From: Burkholderiaceae bacterium | GTDB taxonomy: Bacteria; Pseudomonadota; Gammaproteobacteria; Burkholderiales; Burkholderiaceae | Reading direction: 5' to 3' | Length of the DNA: 8,844 bases | NCBI GenBank assembly: GCA_017997515.1 | Contig: JAGOEY010000026.1 | Span: 5,106-13,949 of the forward strand | Shown here: piece by piece, positions 1-6,575 of the stretch | Layout of the letters: the number at the start of each line of letters is the position of its first letter | Numbering within the stretch: position 1 is the first letter of the stretch | The notes under the pieces: generated by a model | Seen by the model: only the letters and a program-made list of their open reading frames with translations | Told to the model about the DNA's origin: nothing | Databases searched by the model: none | Position numbers and translations under genes: made by a program

Positions 1-182
1 ACCTGAAGAAGAACGTCTCCCTCGGCCTGAAGGACATCAAGCTGCCCAAGGGCGTGAGCGCTGTCATCAAGGGCGGCAAGCAAAACCCGGTGCTGGTGTC
101 GGTTGTGGCACCCGTCGCCGAAGTTGCAGCGCCTGTAGAAGCTGCACCTGCCGCACCTGTCAAGGGCAAAGGCAAGAAGTAA
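1..182 (+). CDS. rplY: 50S ribosomal protein L25/general stress protein Ctc, 3' end (partial)
   Basis: Only the last 59 residues are present. The reading frame starts at base 3 and ends with TAA at 180-182; the start codon lies left of the window. L25 binds 5S rRNA in the large ribosomal subunit. The visible part begins LKKNVSLGLKDIKLPKG, which fits the C-terminal beta domain of the longer CTC/TL5 form of L25. It then runs into an Ala/Pro/Val-rich linker and a basic GKGKK end, a low-complexity tail typical of betaproteobacterial L25 proteins. The identification rests on this fragment and on the adjacent pth gene, since rplY-pth is a familiar neighbour pair in this class. A strong intrinsic terminator follows 35 bases after the stop, so this gene probably ends its own transcript. 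Confidence 0.85.
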   Translation, partial: LKKNVSLGLKDIKLPKGVSAVIKGGKQNPVLVSVVAPVAEVAAPVEAAPAAPVKGKGKK

Positions 183-190
183 TGAGGCTC

Positions 191-208
191 AGACAGCATC
201 CGCTGTCT
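191..208. other. small hairpin after the rplY stop
   Basis: A perfect 7-base inverted repeat, AGACAGC (191-197) and GCTGTCT (202-208), with a 4-base ATCC loop. It starts 8 bases after the rplY stop codon and precedes the terminator hairpin by 9 bases. It has no T-run of its own, so it is more likely a 3'-end stability structure than a terminator. The pairing is directly visible; its role is inferred. Confidence 0.5.
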
Positions 209-217
209 TGACCAATA

Positions 218-243
218 CGGCCCACCTTGTGTGGGCCGTTTTT
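218..243 (+). terminator. intrinsic terminator of rplY
   Basis: A perfect 8-base-pair GC-rich stem, CGGCCCAC (218-225) with GTGGGCCG (231-238), closes a 5-base CTTGT loop. TTTTT (239-243) follows directly. This is a textbook Rho-independent terminator for transcription leaving rplY. It implies that pth needs its own promoter in the next 60 bases or depends on readthrough. Confidence 0.88.
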
Positions 244-264
244 CATTGTGTTGACCCCCCCTGT

Positions 265-286
265 CCCGCAGCAGCAAACCTGCGGG
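265..286 (+). promoter_or_regulatory. hairpin in the pth leader (possible second terminator or attenuator)
   Basis: A perfect 7-base inverted repeat, CCCGCAG (265-271) and CTGCGGG (280-286), with an 8-base loop, followed by TGTTTTA. It ends 16 bases before the pth ATG. The stem plus a short interrupted T-run could act as a weak second terminator or could shape pth translation initiation. I could not find a convincing -35/-10 pair for pth in 244-302: TTGACC at 251-256 looks like a -35 but has no matching -10 at the correct spacing. Confidence 0.35.
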
Positions 287-302
287 TGTTTTAATCGCTT
301 TC

Positions 303-941
303 ATGATCAAGCTGTTTGTTGGCCTCGGCAATCCAGGCCCTGAATACGATGCCACGCGGCACAACGCCGGATTCTGGTGGATAGACGCACTCGCCCAAGA
401 CCTGAAAACCAGCCTGGTGCCTGACAAGAATTTCCAGGCCCAGGTAGCGCGCACCAGTATCAACGGGCAGACCGTGTGGCTGCTCAAGCCGCAGACGTTC
501 ATGAACCTGTCGGGCCGGTCGGTCGCGGGGCTTGCGCGTTTCTTCAAGATCCAGCCCGATGAAATCCTGGTGGTGCACGATGAACTCGACGTCGTGCCCG
601 GCCAGGCCAAACTCAAGTTTGGCGGAAGCCACGCGGGCCACAACGGCCTGCGCGACATCCATGCCCAGCTGGGCACGGGCGACTACTGGCGCTTGCGTAT
701 CGGTATTGGCCACCCGGGTGTTAAGTCAGAGGTGATTCACTGGGTGCTAAAGAAACCGATGGCCGAACACCGCGAAGCCATTGACGAGACCATCACACGC
801 AGTCTCAAGGCCCTACCCGCACTGCTGGCGGGTGAGATGGACAAAGCCACTCTGCTGATCCACACCGCCAAGCCCCCACGCCCCAAACCACCACGCCCGC
901 CAGCGGCTGTCGAGTCGCCGCAAGAGACACCGGGCACCTGA
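303..941 (+). CDS. pth: peptidyl-tRNA hydrolase (bacterial Pth)
   Basis: Pth cleaves the ester bond of peptidyl-tRNAs that drop off the ribosome and so recycles tRNA; it is a cytoplasmic, normally essential enzyme. The protein has 212 residues and opens with [20 protein letters not shown]. The residues known from the E. coli enzyme are all present: Asn10, catalytic His20 in TRHNAGF, Asn68 in FMNLSG, Asp93 in VHDELD and Asn114 in GHNGL. The GIGHP segment at 134-138 is also conserved. The ATG at 303 places these residues at the usual numbering; no upstream in-frame start fits, although the leader has no clear Shine-Dalgarno sequence. The family body is normally about 190 residues. Here a 23-residue Pro/Arg/Lys-rich tail follows, containing KPPRP twice in tandem (190-199). 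The gene lies downstream of rplY, separated from it by a terminator, and converges with the ferredoxin gene. Confidence 0.97.
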   Translation: MIKLFVGLGNPGPEYDATRHNAGFWWIDALAQDLKTSLVPDKNFQAQVARTSINGQTVWLLKPQTFMNLSGRSVAGLARFFKIQPDEILVVHDELDVVPGQAKLKFGGSHAGHNGLRDIHAQLGTGDYWRLRIGIGHPGVKSEVIHWVLKKPMAEHREAIDETITRSLKALPALLAGEMDKATLLIHTAKPPRPKPPRPPAAVESPQETPGT

Positions 942-991
942 TGTGGCGCCCAGAAGCACCTGATTGAGGGGCGGATAGCGACTCCTGTTTT

Positions 992-1032
992 AATAGCTAC
1001 TTGCGCACACCCCACGTGCGCTAGAGGCTATT
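992..1032. repeat. intergenic palindromic repeat, possible bidirectional terminator
   Basis: An imperfect inverted repeat. The left arm AATAGCTACTTGCGCAC (992-1008) and the right arm GTGCGCTAGAGGCTATT (1016-1032) match at 13 of 17 positions around a 7-base loop. T-rich flanks lie on both sides (988-991 and 1031-1034). It fills the gap between two convergent genes and stops one base short of the ferredoxin stop codon, so it could terminate both transcripts. From memory, sequences of the form AATAGCTGCTTGCGC...GCGCTAGAGGCTATTTT are scattered between genes in Comamonadaceae genomes. That recollection supports the family assignment but is not verified here. Confidence 0.6.
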
Positions 1033-1033
1033 T

Positions 1034-1382
<349 letters not shown>

Positions 1383-1424
1383 AGCCATAATGCAGCAACC
1401 CCACTGCCAACGCGCCCCTGCCCC

Positions 1425-2375
1425 ATGGGTCTTTTTTTCCTCAAACGATTTGCCACCCTCATCGCCACACTGGCGGGGGCCTCCGTCGTGGTGTTTCTGG
1501 TGCTGGACATCCTGCCGGGAAATGCGGCGCAGATTTTGATGGGGCCGGATGCATCACCCGAGGCTGTGGCGGCGCTGGCGTCCAAGCTCGGGCTCGACCA
1601 ACCGGCCTGGCAGCGTTACGGGCTCTGGATCAGCGGGCTGCTGCGGGGTGACATGGGGCTCAGTTATGCCTACAGCACCCCCGTGTCGGAACTGGTGCTG
1701 GAACGCCTTGCGCTGACCGTGCCGCTCGCGCTGATGGCCATGGCACTGACCACGGTGCTGGCGCTGGCCGCAGGGGTGTACGCAGCAGCGCACCACAACA
1801 AGGTTGGCGACGTGGGTGTGATGGGCCTGGCCCAGCTGGGCATTGCCATTCCCAACTTCTGGTTTGCGATCCTGCTGATCCTGCTGTTTTCCGTGCATCT
1901 GCAGTGGTTCTCCGCCGGAGGTTTTGATGGCTGGAGCGAAGGGCTTGGGCAGGGGCTCAAGTCGCTGCTGCTGCCCGCCATCGCGCTGGCTGTGGTGCAG
2001 GCGGCCATCCTGGCGCGTATCACCCGCTCGGCTGTGCTGGAGGTGCTGCGGGAAGACTTTGTGCGCACCGCACGCGCCAAAGGCCTGTCACAGCGCGCCG
2101 CTTTATGGCGGCATGTGTTGCGCAACGCCATGGTGCCGGTCATCACCGTGATGGGCATGCAGTTTGCCGAGCTGCTGGCCGGCACCATCGTGGTAGAGAA
2201 CGTGTTTTTCCTGCCGGGCCTGGGGCGGCTGATTTTCCAGTCCATCGCCAACCGCGACCTGATCGTGGTGCGCAACTGCGTGATGCTGCTGGCGGCGATG
2301 GTGGTCATCGTCAACTTCGTGGTAGATCTGCTCTACGCCATCATCGACCCACGTATCCAGGCCAGCGACATATGA
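1425..2375 (+). CDS. DppB/OppB-type ABC transporter permease
   Basis: An inner-membrane permease subunit of a peptide/opine/nickel-class ABC importer, 316 residues. The N-terminus (LFFLKRFATLIATLAGAS) and LDILPGNAA at 28-35 are typical of DppB/OppB. About six hydrophobic segments are visible, near 9-30, 98-122, 133-157, 180-198, 237-258 and 285-308. The coupling EAA-like loop that contacts the ATPases is EDFVRTARAKG at 210-220. The C-terminal YAIIDPRI is the family ending. The ATG at 1425 follows only C-rich sequence without a recognisable Shine-Dalgarno, but no upstream in-frame start exists and the N-terminus aligns well with the family. It is the first gene of the operon and overlaps the next by 4 bases (ATGA). 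Substrate is unknown. Confidence 0.94.
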   Translation: MGLFFLKRFATLIATLAGASVVVFLVLDILPGNAAQILMGPDASPEAVAALASKLGLDQPAWQRYGLWISGLLRGDMGLSYAYSTPVSELVLERLALTVPLALMAMALTTVLALAAGVYAAAHHNKVGDVGVMGLAQLGIAIPNFWFAILLILLFSVHLQWFSAGGFDGWSEGLGQGLKSLLLPAIALAVVQAAILARITRSAVLEVLREDFVRTARAKGLSQRAALWRHVLRNAMVPVITVMGMQFAELLAGTIVVENVFFLPGLGRLIFQSIANRDLIVVRNCVMLLAAMVVIVNFVVDLLYAIIDPRIQASDI

Positions 2376-3223
2376 GCGCTGCAACCCTCCCCGGCTGGTG
2401 GCAGCGCGCCCGGCAGCACCGTAGTTTTATGGTGGGTGCGGTGCTGAGTCTGCTGCTCGTGTTCACGGCCACGCTGTCCTTGGTGTGGACACCCTGGTCA
2501 CCTTACGAGATGGACCTGCCCCACAAACTGCTGCCGCCCAGCGCCGCGCATTGGCTGGGCACGGACGTGTACGGCCGTGATGTGGCGTCGCTGCTGCTGG
2601 TGGGCGCGCGCAGCTCCATCCTGGTGGGGGTGGTTGCCGTGGGTATCGGGCTCGTTGTCGGCACGGCGCTGGGCCTGCTGGCTGCGGCACGGCGCGGCTG
2701 GATGGAAGAGACCATCATGCGGCTCAGCGACTTCACGCTGGCCTTCCCCGCCATTCTGTCCGCCATCATGATGACCGCGGTGTTTGGCCCCGGCATGGTC
2801 AACGCCATCATCGCCATTGGCATCTACAACATCCCGACTTTCACCCGCATCTCCCGCGCGTCGGCCCATGCCGTGTGGTCGCGTGAATACATCACGGCGG
2901 CGCGGGCCTGTGGCAAAGGCACCTGGGCCATCACCTGGCAGCATGTGCTGCCCAACATCTCTGCGGTGCTGGTCGTGCAGGTCACCATCCGGTTTGCGAT
3001 TGCCATCCTGGCCGAGGCCGCCCTGTCTTATCTGGGCCTGGGCACCCAGCCACCGCAGCCGTCCTGGGGCCGGATGCTGGCCGAGGCGCAAACCCTGCTG
3101 TACCAGGCCCCGATGCTGGCCGTCTACCCCGGCGTGGCCATTGCCCTCGCCGTGTTAGGCCTGAACCTGCTGGGCGACGGTCTGCGTGACCTGCTGGATC
3201 CCCGTCTGGCCCGGAGCCGCTGA
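2372..3223 (+). CDS. DppC/OppC-type ABC transporter permease
   Basis: The second inner-membrane permease, 283 residues, pairing with the DppB-type subunit to form the transport channel. Residues 20-40 form the first membrane helix. The OppC N-terminal signature follows as HWLGTDVYGRD (60-70) and GARSS (78-82). The Arg usually found in the GRDxxSR stretch is Leu here (GRDVASLL). The EAA loop is EYITAARACGKG at 172-183, and LSYLGLGTQPPQPSWG (218-233) and LGDGLRDLLDPR (267-278) are characteristic of the family. The start at 2372 overlaps the previous stop as ATGA, which suggests coupled translation; the same frame stays open further upstream inside the previous gene, but that extension is out-of-frame permease sequence and has no family similarity. 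The stop overlaps the next ATG by one base. Confidence 0.95.
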   Translation: MSAATLPGWWQRARQHRSFMVGAVLSLLLVFTATLSLVWTPWSPYEMDLPHKLLPPSAAHWLGTDVYGRDVASLLLVGARSSILVGVVAVGIGLVVGTALGLLAAARRGWMEETIMRLSDFTLAFPAILSAIMMTAVFGPGMVNAIIAIGIYNIPTFTRISRASAHAVWSREYITAARACGKGTWAITWQHVLPNISAVLVVQVTIRFAIAILAEAALSYLGLGTQPPQPSWGRMLAEAQTLLYQAPMLAVYPGVAIALAVLGLNLLGDGLRDLLDPRLARSR

Positions 3224-4209
3224 TGCCACCATTACCTTTGCTAGCCGTCAGCAACCTGCATATCCGTTTGCAGACACCCCGTGGCCCAGCCGACGCGGTG
3301 CGGAGCATCGACTTCACACTGGCCCGGGGCGAAACACTGGGTCTGGTGGGTGAGTCGGGTTGTGGCAAGTCCCTCACCGCCATGGCCTTGCTGGGCCTGT
3401 TGCCGGACAGCGCCCAGGTCAGTGGCAGCATCCGGCTCGACGGTGCAGAAATGCTGGGGCAAAACGACGCGACCCTCTGCCGCATCCGCGGCAAACGTAT
3501 TGGCATGGTGTTCCAGGAGCCGATGACGGCGCTGAACCCGGTGCATACCATTGGCCGCCAGGTGGCAGAACCCCTGCGCCTGCACCTGGGTTTGTCCGCC
3601 ACTGCTGCACGCGCCCAGGCACTGGCCCTGCTGGACCGGGTGGGTATTGCCGATGCTGCACGGCGCATGGACCAGTACCCGCACCAGTTCTCCGGCGGGC
3701 AACGCCAGCGCATCACCATTGCCATGGCACTGGCCTGTGGCCCCGACCTGCTGATCGCAGACGAGCCCACCACTGCGCTGGACGTGACGGTGCAGCAGCA
3801 GATCCTGGCGCTGATCCAGAGCCTGGTGGCAGAGCGTGGCATGGCCCTGGTGCTGATCTCCCACGACCTGGGTGTGATTGCACAGAACGTGTCGCGCATG
3901 CTGGTGATGTACGGCGGCAGTGTGGTGGAAAGTGGCCCGACCGCTGCCGTGTTTTCGGCCATGGCGCACCCCTACACCCGGGGCCTGTTTGCGGCGCGCC
4001 CGCAGTTCGGCAGACACCACAGCGGCCTCCACACACACTTGCCCACCATCGCGGGCAGCGTGCCCGAGCTGGTCGACCTGCCTGCGGGTTGCCCGTTTGC
4101 CGGGCGCTGTGCCCGCACCATCGACGCGTGTGCACACACACGTCCACCACCGGTCCCCATCGGCCCAGACCACGTCGCGCGCTGCCTGCGCCTGGAGCCC
4201 ACTGCATGA
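3223..4209 (+). CDS. DppD/OppD-type ABC transporter ATP-binding protein with four-cysteine tail
   Basis: One of two ATPases that power the importer from the cytoplasmic face, 328 residues. Visible motifs are Walker A GESGCGKS (43-50), Q-loop Gln98 in VFQEPMTALNP, signature FSGGQRQR (156-163), Walker B LLIADE (176-181), D-loop SALD equivalent TALD (184-187) and switch His214. The C-terminal oligopeptide/dipeptide domain (from about HPYTRGLF, 249-256) carries Cys290, Cys296, Cys303 and Cys321 in the pattern CPFAGRC-x6-C...C. In a structurally studied DppD this pattern binds a [4Fe-4S] cluster, so this protein probably does too. GGAG 6 bases before the ATG provides the ribosome binding site. The ATG overlaps the previous stop as TGATG, and its own stop overlaps the next ATG. 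Confidence 0.95.
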   Translation: MPPLPLLAVSNLHIRLQTPRGPADAVRSIDFTLARGETLGLVGESGCGKSLTAMALLGLLPDSAQVSGSIRLDGAEMLGQNDATLCRIRGKRIGMVFQEPMTALNPVHTIGRQVAEPLRLHLGLSATAARAQALALLDRVGIADAARRMDQYPHQFSGGQRQRITIAMALACGPDLLIADEPTTALDVTVQQQILALIQSLVAERGMALVLISHDLGVIAQNVSRMLVMYGGSVVESGPTAAVFSAMAHPYTRGLFAARPQFGRHHSGLHTHLPTIAGSVPELVDLPAGCPFAGRCARTIDACAHTRPPPVPIGPDHVARCLRLEPTA

Positions 4210-5024
4210 ACGCGCCGCTGCTCCAGGTCGACAAACTGACGCGCCACTACACCCTGCCGCGCCAGAAACTCTGGCAGCCCGCGCCCGTGGTGCAGGCGCT
4301 GAACGGTGTGGGCTTCACCCTGCACGCGGGCCGCAGCCTGGGCATTGTGGGTGAATCCGGCTCGGGCAAGTCCACCCTCGCCCGGCTGGTGATGGCGCTC
4401 GACACCCCCACCAGCGGCTCGGTGCATATGCTGGGCCGTGACCTGCACAAGCTGCCGCGTGCCGAACTGCAGCGCGCCCGGCGCGATTTTCAGATGGTGT
4501 TCCAGGACCCGTATGGCTCACTCGACCCGCGCCAGACCGTGGCCCGCACCGTGGCCGAGCCGCTGGCGGCACTGGGCGAAACCTCGCCTGCACAGCAACG
4601 CGTGCAAGCCACACACATGCTGGATGCGGTGGGCCTGCGCCCCAGCGACCTCGACAAATACCCGCATGAATTCTCGGGCGGCCAGCGCCAGCGTATCGCC
4701 ATTGCGCGGGCCCTGATCACCCGGCCTCAACTGATCGTGGCGGACGAACCCGTCAGTGCGCTGGACGTGTCGGTGCAGGCGCAGGTGCTGAACCTGATGC
4801 ATGACCTGCAAGCAGAATTGGGCGTCACCTACCTGCTCATCAGCCACGACCTCGCCGTGGTGCAGCACCTGTGTGACGAGGTGGCGGTGATGACGCAGGG
4901 ACGCATCGTGGAACAAGGCACACCGGCCCAGCTTTTTAAGGACCCGCAGCACCCCTACACCCGCGCCCTGGTGGCTGCGGTGCCACGATCGGATGTGTTT
5001 CACAGATCCGCGACACCCGCGTGA
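4206..5024 (+). CDS. DppF/OppF-type ABC transporter ATP-binding protein, short form
   Basis: The second ATPase of the importer, 272 residues. Motifs are Walker A GESGSGKS (49-56), Q-loop Gln100 in MVFQDPYGSLDPR, signature FSGGQRQR (156-163), Walker B LIVADE (176-181), D-loop SALD (184-187) and switch His214. HPYTRALVAAVP at 249-260 marks the start of the C-terminal peptide-transporter region, but the protein ends 12 residues later. It therefore lacks the cysteine-rich extension seen in its DppD-type partner; typical OppF/DppF proteins run to about 320-330 residues. The stop at 5022-5024 is not at a disrupted-looking site, so the short tail may be native. GGAG at 4194-4197 lies 8 bases before the ATG, which overlaps the previous stop. 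A longer open frame upstream is only the out-of-frame reading of the previous gene. Confidence 0.94.
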   Translation: MNAPLLQVDKLTRHYTLPRQKLWQPAPVVQALNGVGFTLHAGRSLGIVGESGSGKSTLARLVMALDTPTSGSVHMLGRDLHKLPRAELQRARRDFQMVFQDPYGSLDPRQTVARTVAEPLAALGETSPAQQRVQATHMLDAVGLRPSDLDKYPHEFSGGQRQRIAIARALITRPQLIVADEPVSALDVSVQAQVLNLMHDLQAELGVTYLLISHDLAVVQHLCDEVAVMTQGRIVEQGTPAQLFKDPQHPYTRALVAAVPRSDVFHRSATPA

Positions 5025-5055
5025 TAGCGCTTGGTGTACAACCCCCTTTTGCCTT

Positions 5056-5067
5056 AGAACCTGTTCT
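5056..5067. promoter_or_regulatory. short dyad just upstream of the binding-protein gene
   Basis: AGAAC-CT-GTTCT is a perfect 5+5 dyad with a 2-base centre, followed by TTT and then the GGAG ribosome binding site (5071-5074). It lies in the 58-base gap between the ATPase and binding-protein genes. A two-base loop makes an RNA hairpin poor, so an operator-like DNA site is as likely as an RNA structure, and chance is possible. No good -35/-10 pair was found in the gap; TTGGTG at 5031 has no matching -10. Confidence 0.25.
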
Positions 5068-5082
5068 TTTGGAGTGACCAAG

Positions 5083-6570
5083 ATGCTGAACCGCCGTAAC
5101 GTGCTGACTTCCGGGGCGATCGCTGCCGTGCCACTGTCGTTCCCCGCGTGGGCCCAGAGCAAAAAAGACACGCTGGCACTGGGCCTGGTGCTGGAGCCGA
5201 CCGGGCTGGACCCGACGGCCAATGCCTCGTCCTCCATCGGTGAAATCACGCTCTACAACATCTATGAAACGCTGACCCGCATCAACGCCGACGGCAGCGT
5301 CACGCCGCTGCTGGCCGAGAGCTGGGAAGTGTCACCCGACCTCAAGACCTACACCTTCCGACTGAAGCGCGGTGTGAAGTTCCAGAACGGGGAGCCCTTC
5401 AACGCCGCCACCGTGAAGTTTGCGTTTGACCGTGCAGCCGCAGACAAAAGCACCAACAAGGACAAACGCACCTTCGCCAACCTCAGCACCCAGGTGGTGG
5501 ACGACAGCACGGTGGTGCTGATCAACAAGGAGATCGACCCCGACTTCCTGTTCCTGCTGGGCCAGGCCACCGCCATCATGGTGGAGCCCAAGAGCGCCGA
5601 CACCAACACCACCAAACCCGTGGGCACCGGCCCCTACCAGCTCGACAGCTGGAACAAGGGGGCGTCCATCACGCTGCTGCAGTCACCTGGTTTTCGCCAG
5701 CCTGCAGCCATCAAGATCCGGCGCGCCACCTTCAAGATCATTTCTGACCCTGCGGCGCAAACCGCAGCCCTGCTGTCGGGTGATGTGGACGTGTTTGTGC
5801 GGGTCACGGCCTACCGCAACCTGGCGCAGTTCAAGAACAACTCGCGTTTCCAGGTCATCGTCAGTGGGTCACGCGCAAAAACTATTCTGGCGATGAACAA
5901 CGCCAAGAAACCGCTGGACGATGTGCGGGTGCGCCGCGCTATCTCCGCCGCCATTGACCGCAAATCGGTGATTGAAGGCGCAGTGGACGGTTTTGGGGTG
6001 CCCATCGGCAGCCACTACGTACCCGGCGCACTGGGGTATGTGGACACCACCGGGGTCAACGCCTTCAACATCGACAAGGCCAAAGCCCTGCTCAAGGAAG
6101 CCGGTGTTACCACCCCGCTGGAGCTGACGCTGACCTTGCCCCCGCCCCCCTACGCACGCCAGGGCGGCGAAGTGATTGCCGCGCAACTGGCCAAGATCGG
6201 CATTACCGCCAAGCTGCAGAACGTCGAATGGGCGCAGTGGCTCAGCGGGGTGTATGGCAACAAGAACTACGACCTGACCATCGTCTCGCATGTCGAACCG
6301 TTCGACTTGGGCAACTACGCCAAGCCCGACTACTACTGGGGTTACCAGTCGGCCAAATTTAACGCGCTGTACGACAAGATCAAAACAGCAACCCGCCCCG
6401 CCGACCGCGCCAAACTGCTGGCCGACGCCCAGCGCCTGCTGGCCGAAGATGCCGCCAATGTCTTCCTGTTCCAGCCGCAATGGATCACGGTGGCCCACAA
6501 AAACCTGCGCGGGCTATGGAAGGACATGCCGATTTTTGTGAACGACCTCTCGGGCCTGTCCTGGGCATAA
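5083..6570 (+). CDS. periplasmic substrate-binding protein, SBP_bac_5 (DppA/OppA) family
   Basis: The periplasmic receptor that delivers substrate to the importer, 495 residues. The N-terminus MLNRRNVLTSGAIAAVPLSF has paired Arg4-Arg5, a hydrophobic core and a likely cleavage site after Ala24 (AWA-QS). This looks Tat-like (RRNVL), although Sec export is possible. No lipobox and no cysteine were seen, so the protein should be soluble. The family signature runs from PLLAESWEVSPDL (75-87) through YTFRLKRGVKFQNGEPF (90-106) to VKFAFDR (111-117). PVGTGPYQL and the LDDVRVRRAISAAIDR stretch are also typical. GGAG lies 8 bases before the ATG at 5083; the frame is open upstream, but that extension overlaps the end of the ATPase gene and would bury the signal peptide. 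It sits after the ATPases rather than first, and is followed closely by the amidase. The ligand is unknown; amino acid, peptide, opine, glutathione or metal-chelate relatives all exist. Confidence 0.95.
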   Translation: MLNRRNVLTSGAIAAVPLSFPAWAQSKKDTLALGLVLEPTGLDPTANASSSIGEITLYNIYETLTRINADGSVTPLLAESWEVSPDLKTYTFRLKRGVKFQNGEPFNAATVKFAFDRAAADKSTNKDKRTFANLSTQVVDDSTVVLINKEIDPDFLFLLGQATAIMVEPKSADTNTTKPVGTGPYQLDSWNKGASITLLQSPGFRQPAAIKIRRATFKIISDPAAQTAALLSGDVDVFVRVTAYRNLAQFKNNSRFQVIVSGSRAKTILAMNNAKKPLDDVRVRRAISAAIDRKSVIEGAVDGFGVPIGSHYVPGALGYVDTTGVNAFNIDKAKALLKEAGVTTPLELTLTLPPPPYARQGGEVIAAQLAKIGITAKLQNVEWAQWLSGVYGNKNYDLTIVSHVEPFDLGNYAKPDYYWGYQSAKFNALYDKIKTATRPADRAKLLADAQRLLAEDAANVFLFQPQWITVAHKNLRGLWKDMPIFVNDLSGLSWA

Positions 6571-6575
6571 CCGGC

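Noticed and set aside
251..279. TTGACC at 251-256 as the -35 of a pth promoter
   Set aside because: At the right spacing (274-279) the sequence is GCAAAC, which does not resemble a -10.
934..964. A 9-base direct repeat GCACCTGAT (934-942 and 956-964) around the pth stop codon
   Set aside because: It is short, not flanking any element, and could occur by chance; I see no target-site duplication or insertion between the copies.
2105..2371. Open frame upstream of the DppC-type permease that would extend it by 89 residues
   Set aside because: It overlaps the coding sequence of the DppB-type permease in another frame and reads as Ala/Arg/Gly-rich non-protein. The ATGA overlap at 2372 is the normal arrangement.
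2982..4173. Long minus-strand open frames (up to about 326 codons) opposite the DppD-type ATPase gene
   Set aside because: Their translations are low-complexity, rich in Arg/Ser/Ala or Gln/His, and show no family motif. They lie opposite a gene with intact Walker, signature and H-loop motifs, so they are a by-product of high GC and skewed codon use.
3360..4205. Open frame upstream of the DppF-type ATPase that would extend it by about 280 residues
   Set aside because: The extension is the out-of-frame reading of the DppD-type gene, rich in Pro/Arg/Ala and without motifs. The ATG at 4206 has a ribosome binding site and aligns with the family N-terminus.
6480..6575. Longer amidase starting within the binding-protein gene at 6480
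   Set aside because: The 32 extra residues are an out-of-frame reading of the binding-protein C-terminus. The ATG at 6576, 5 bases after the stop, gives a normal family N-terminus.
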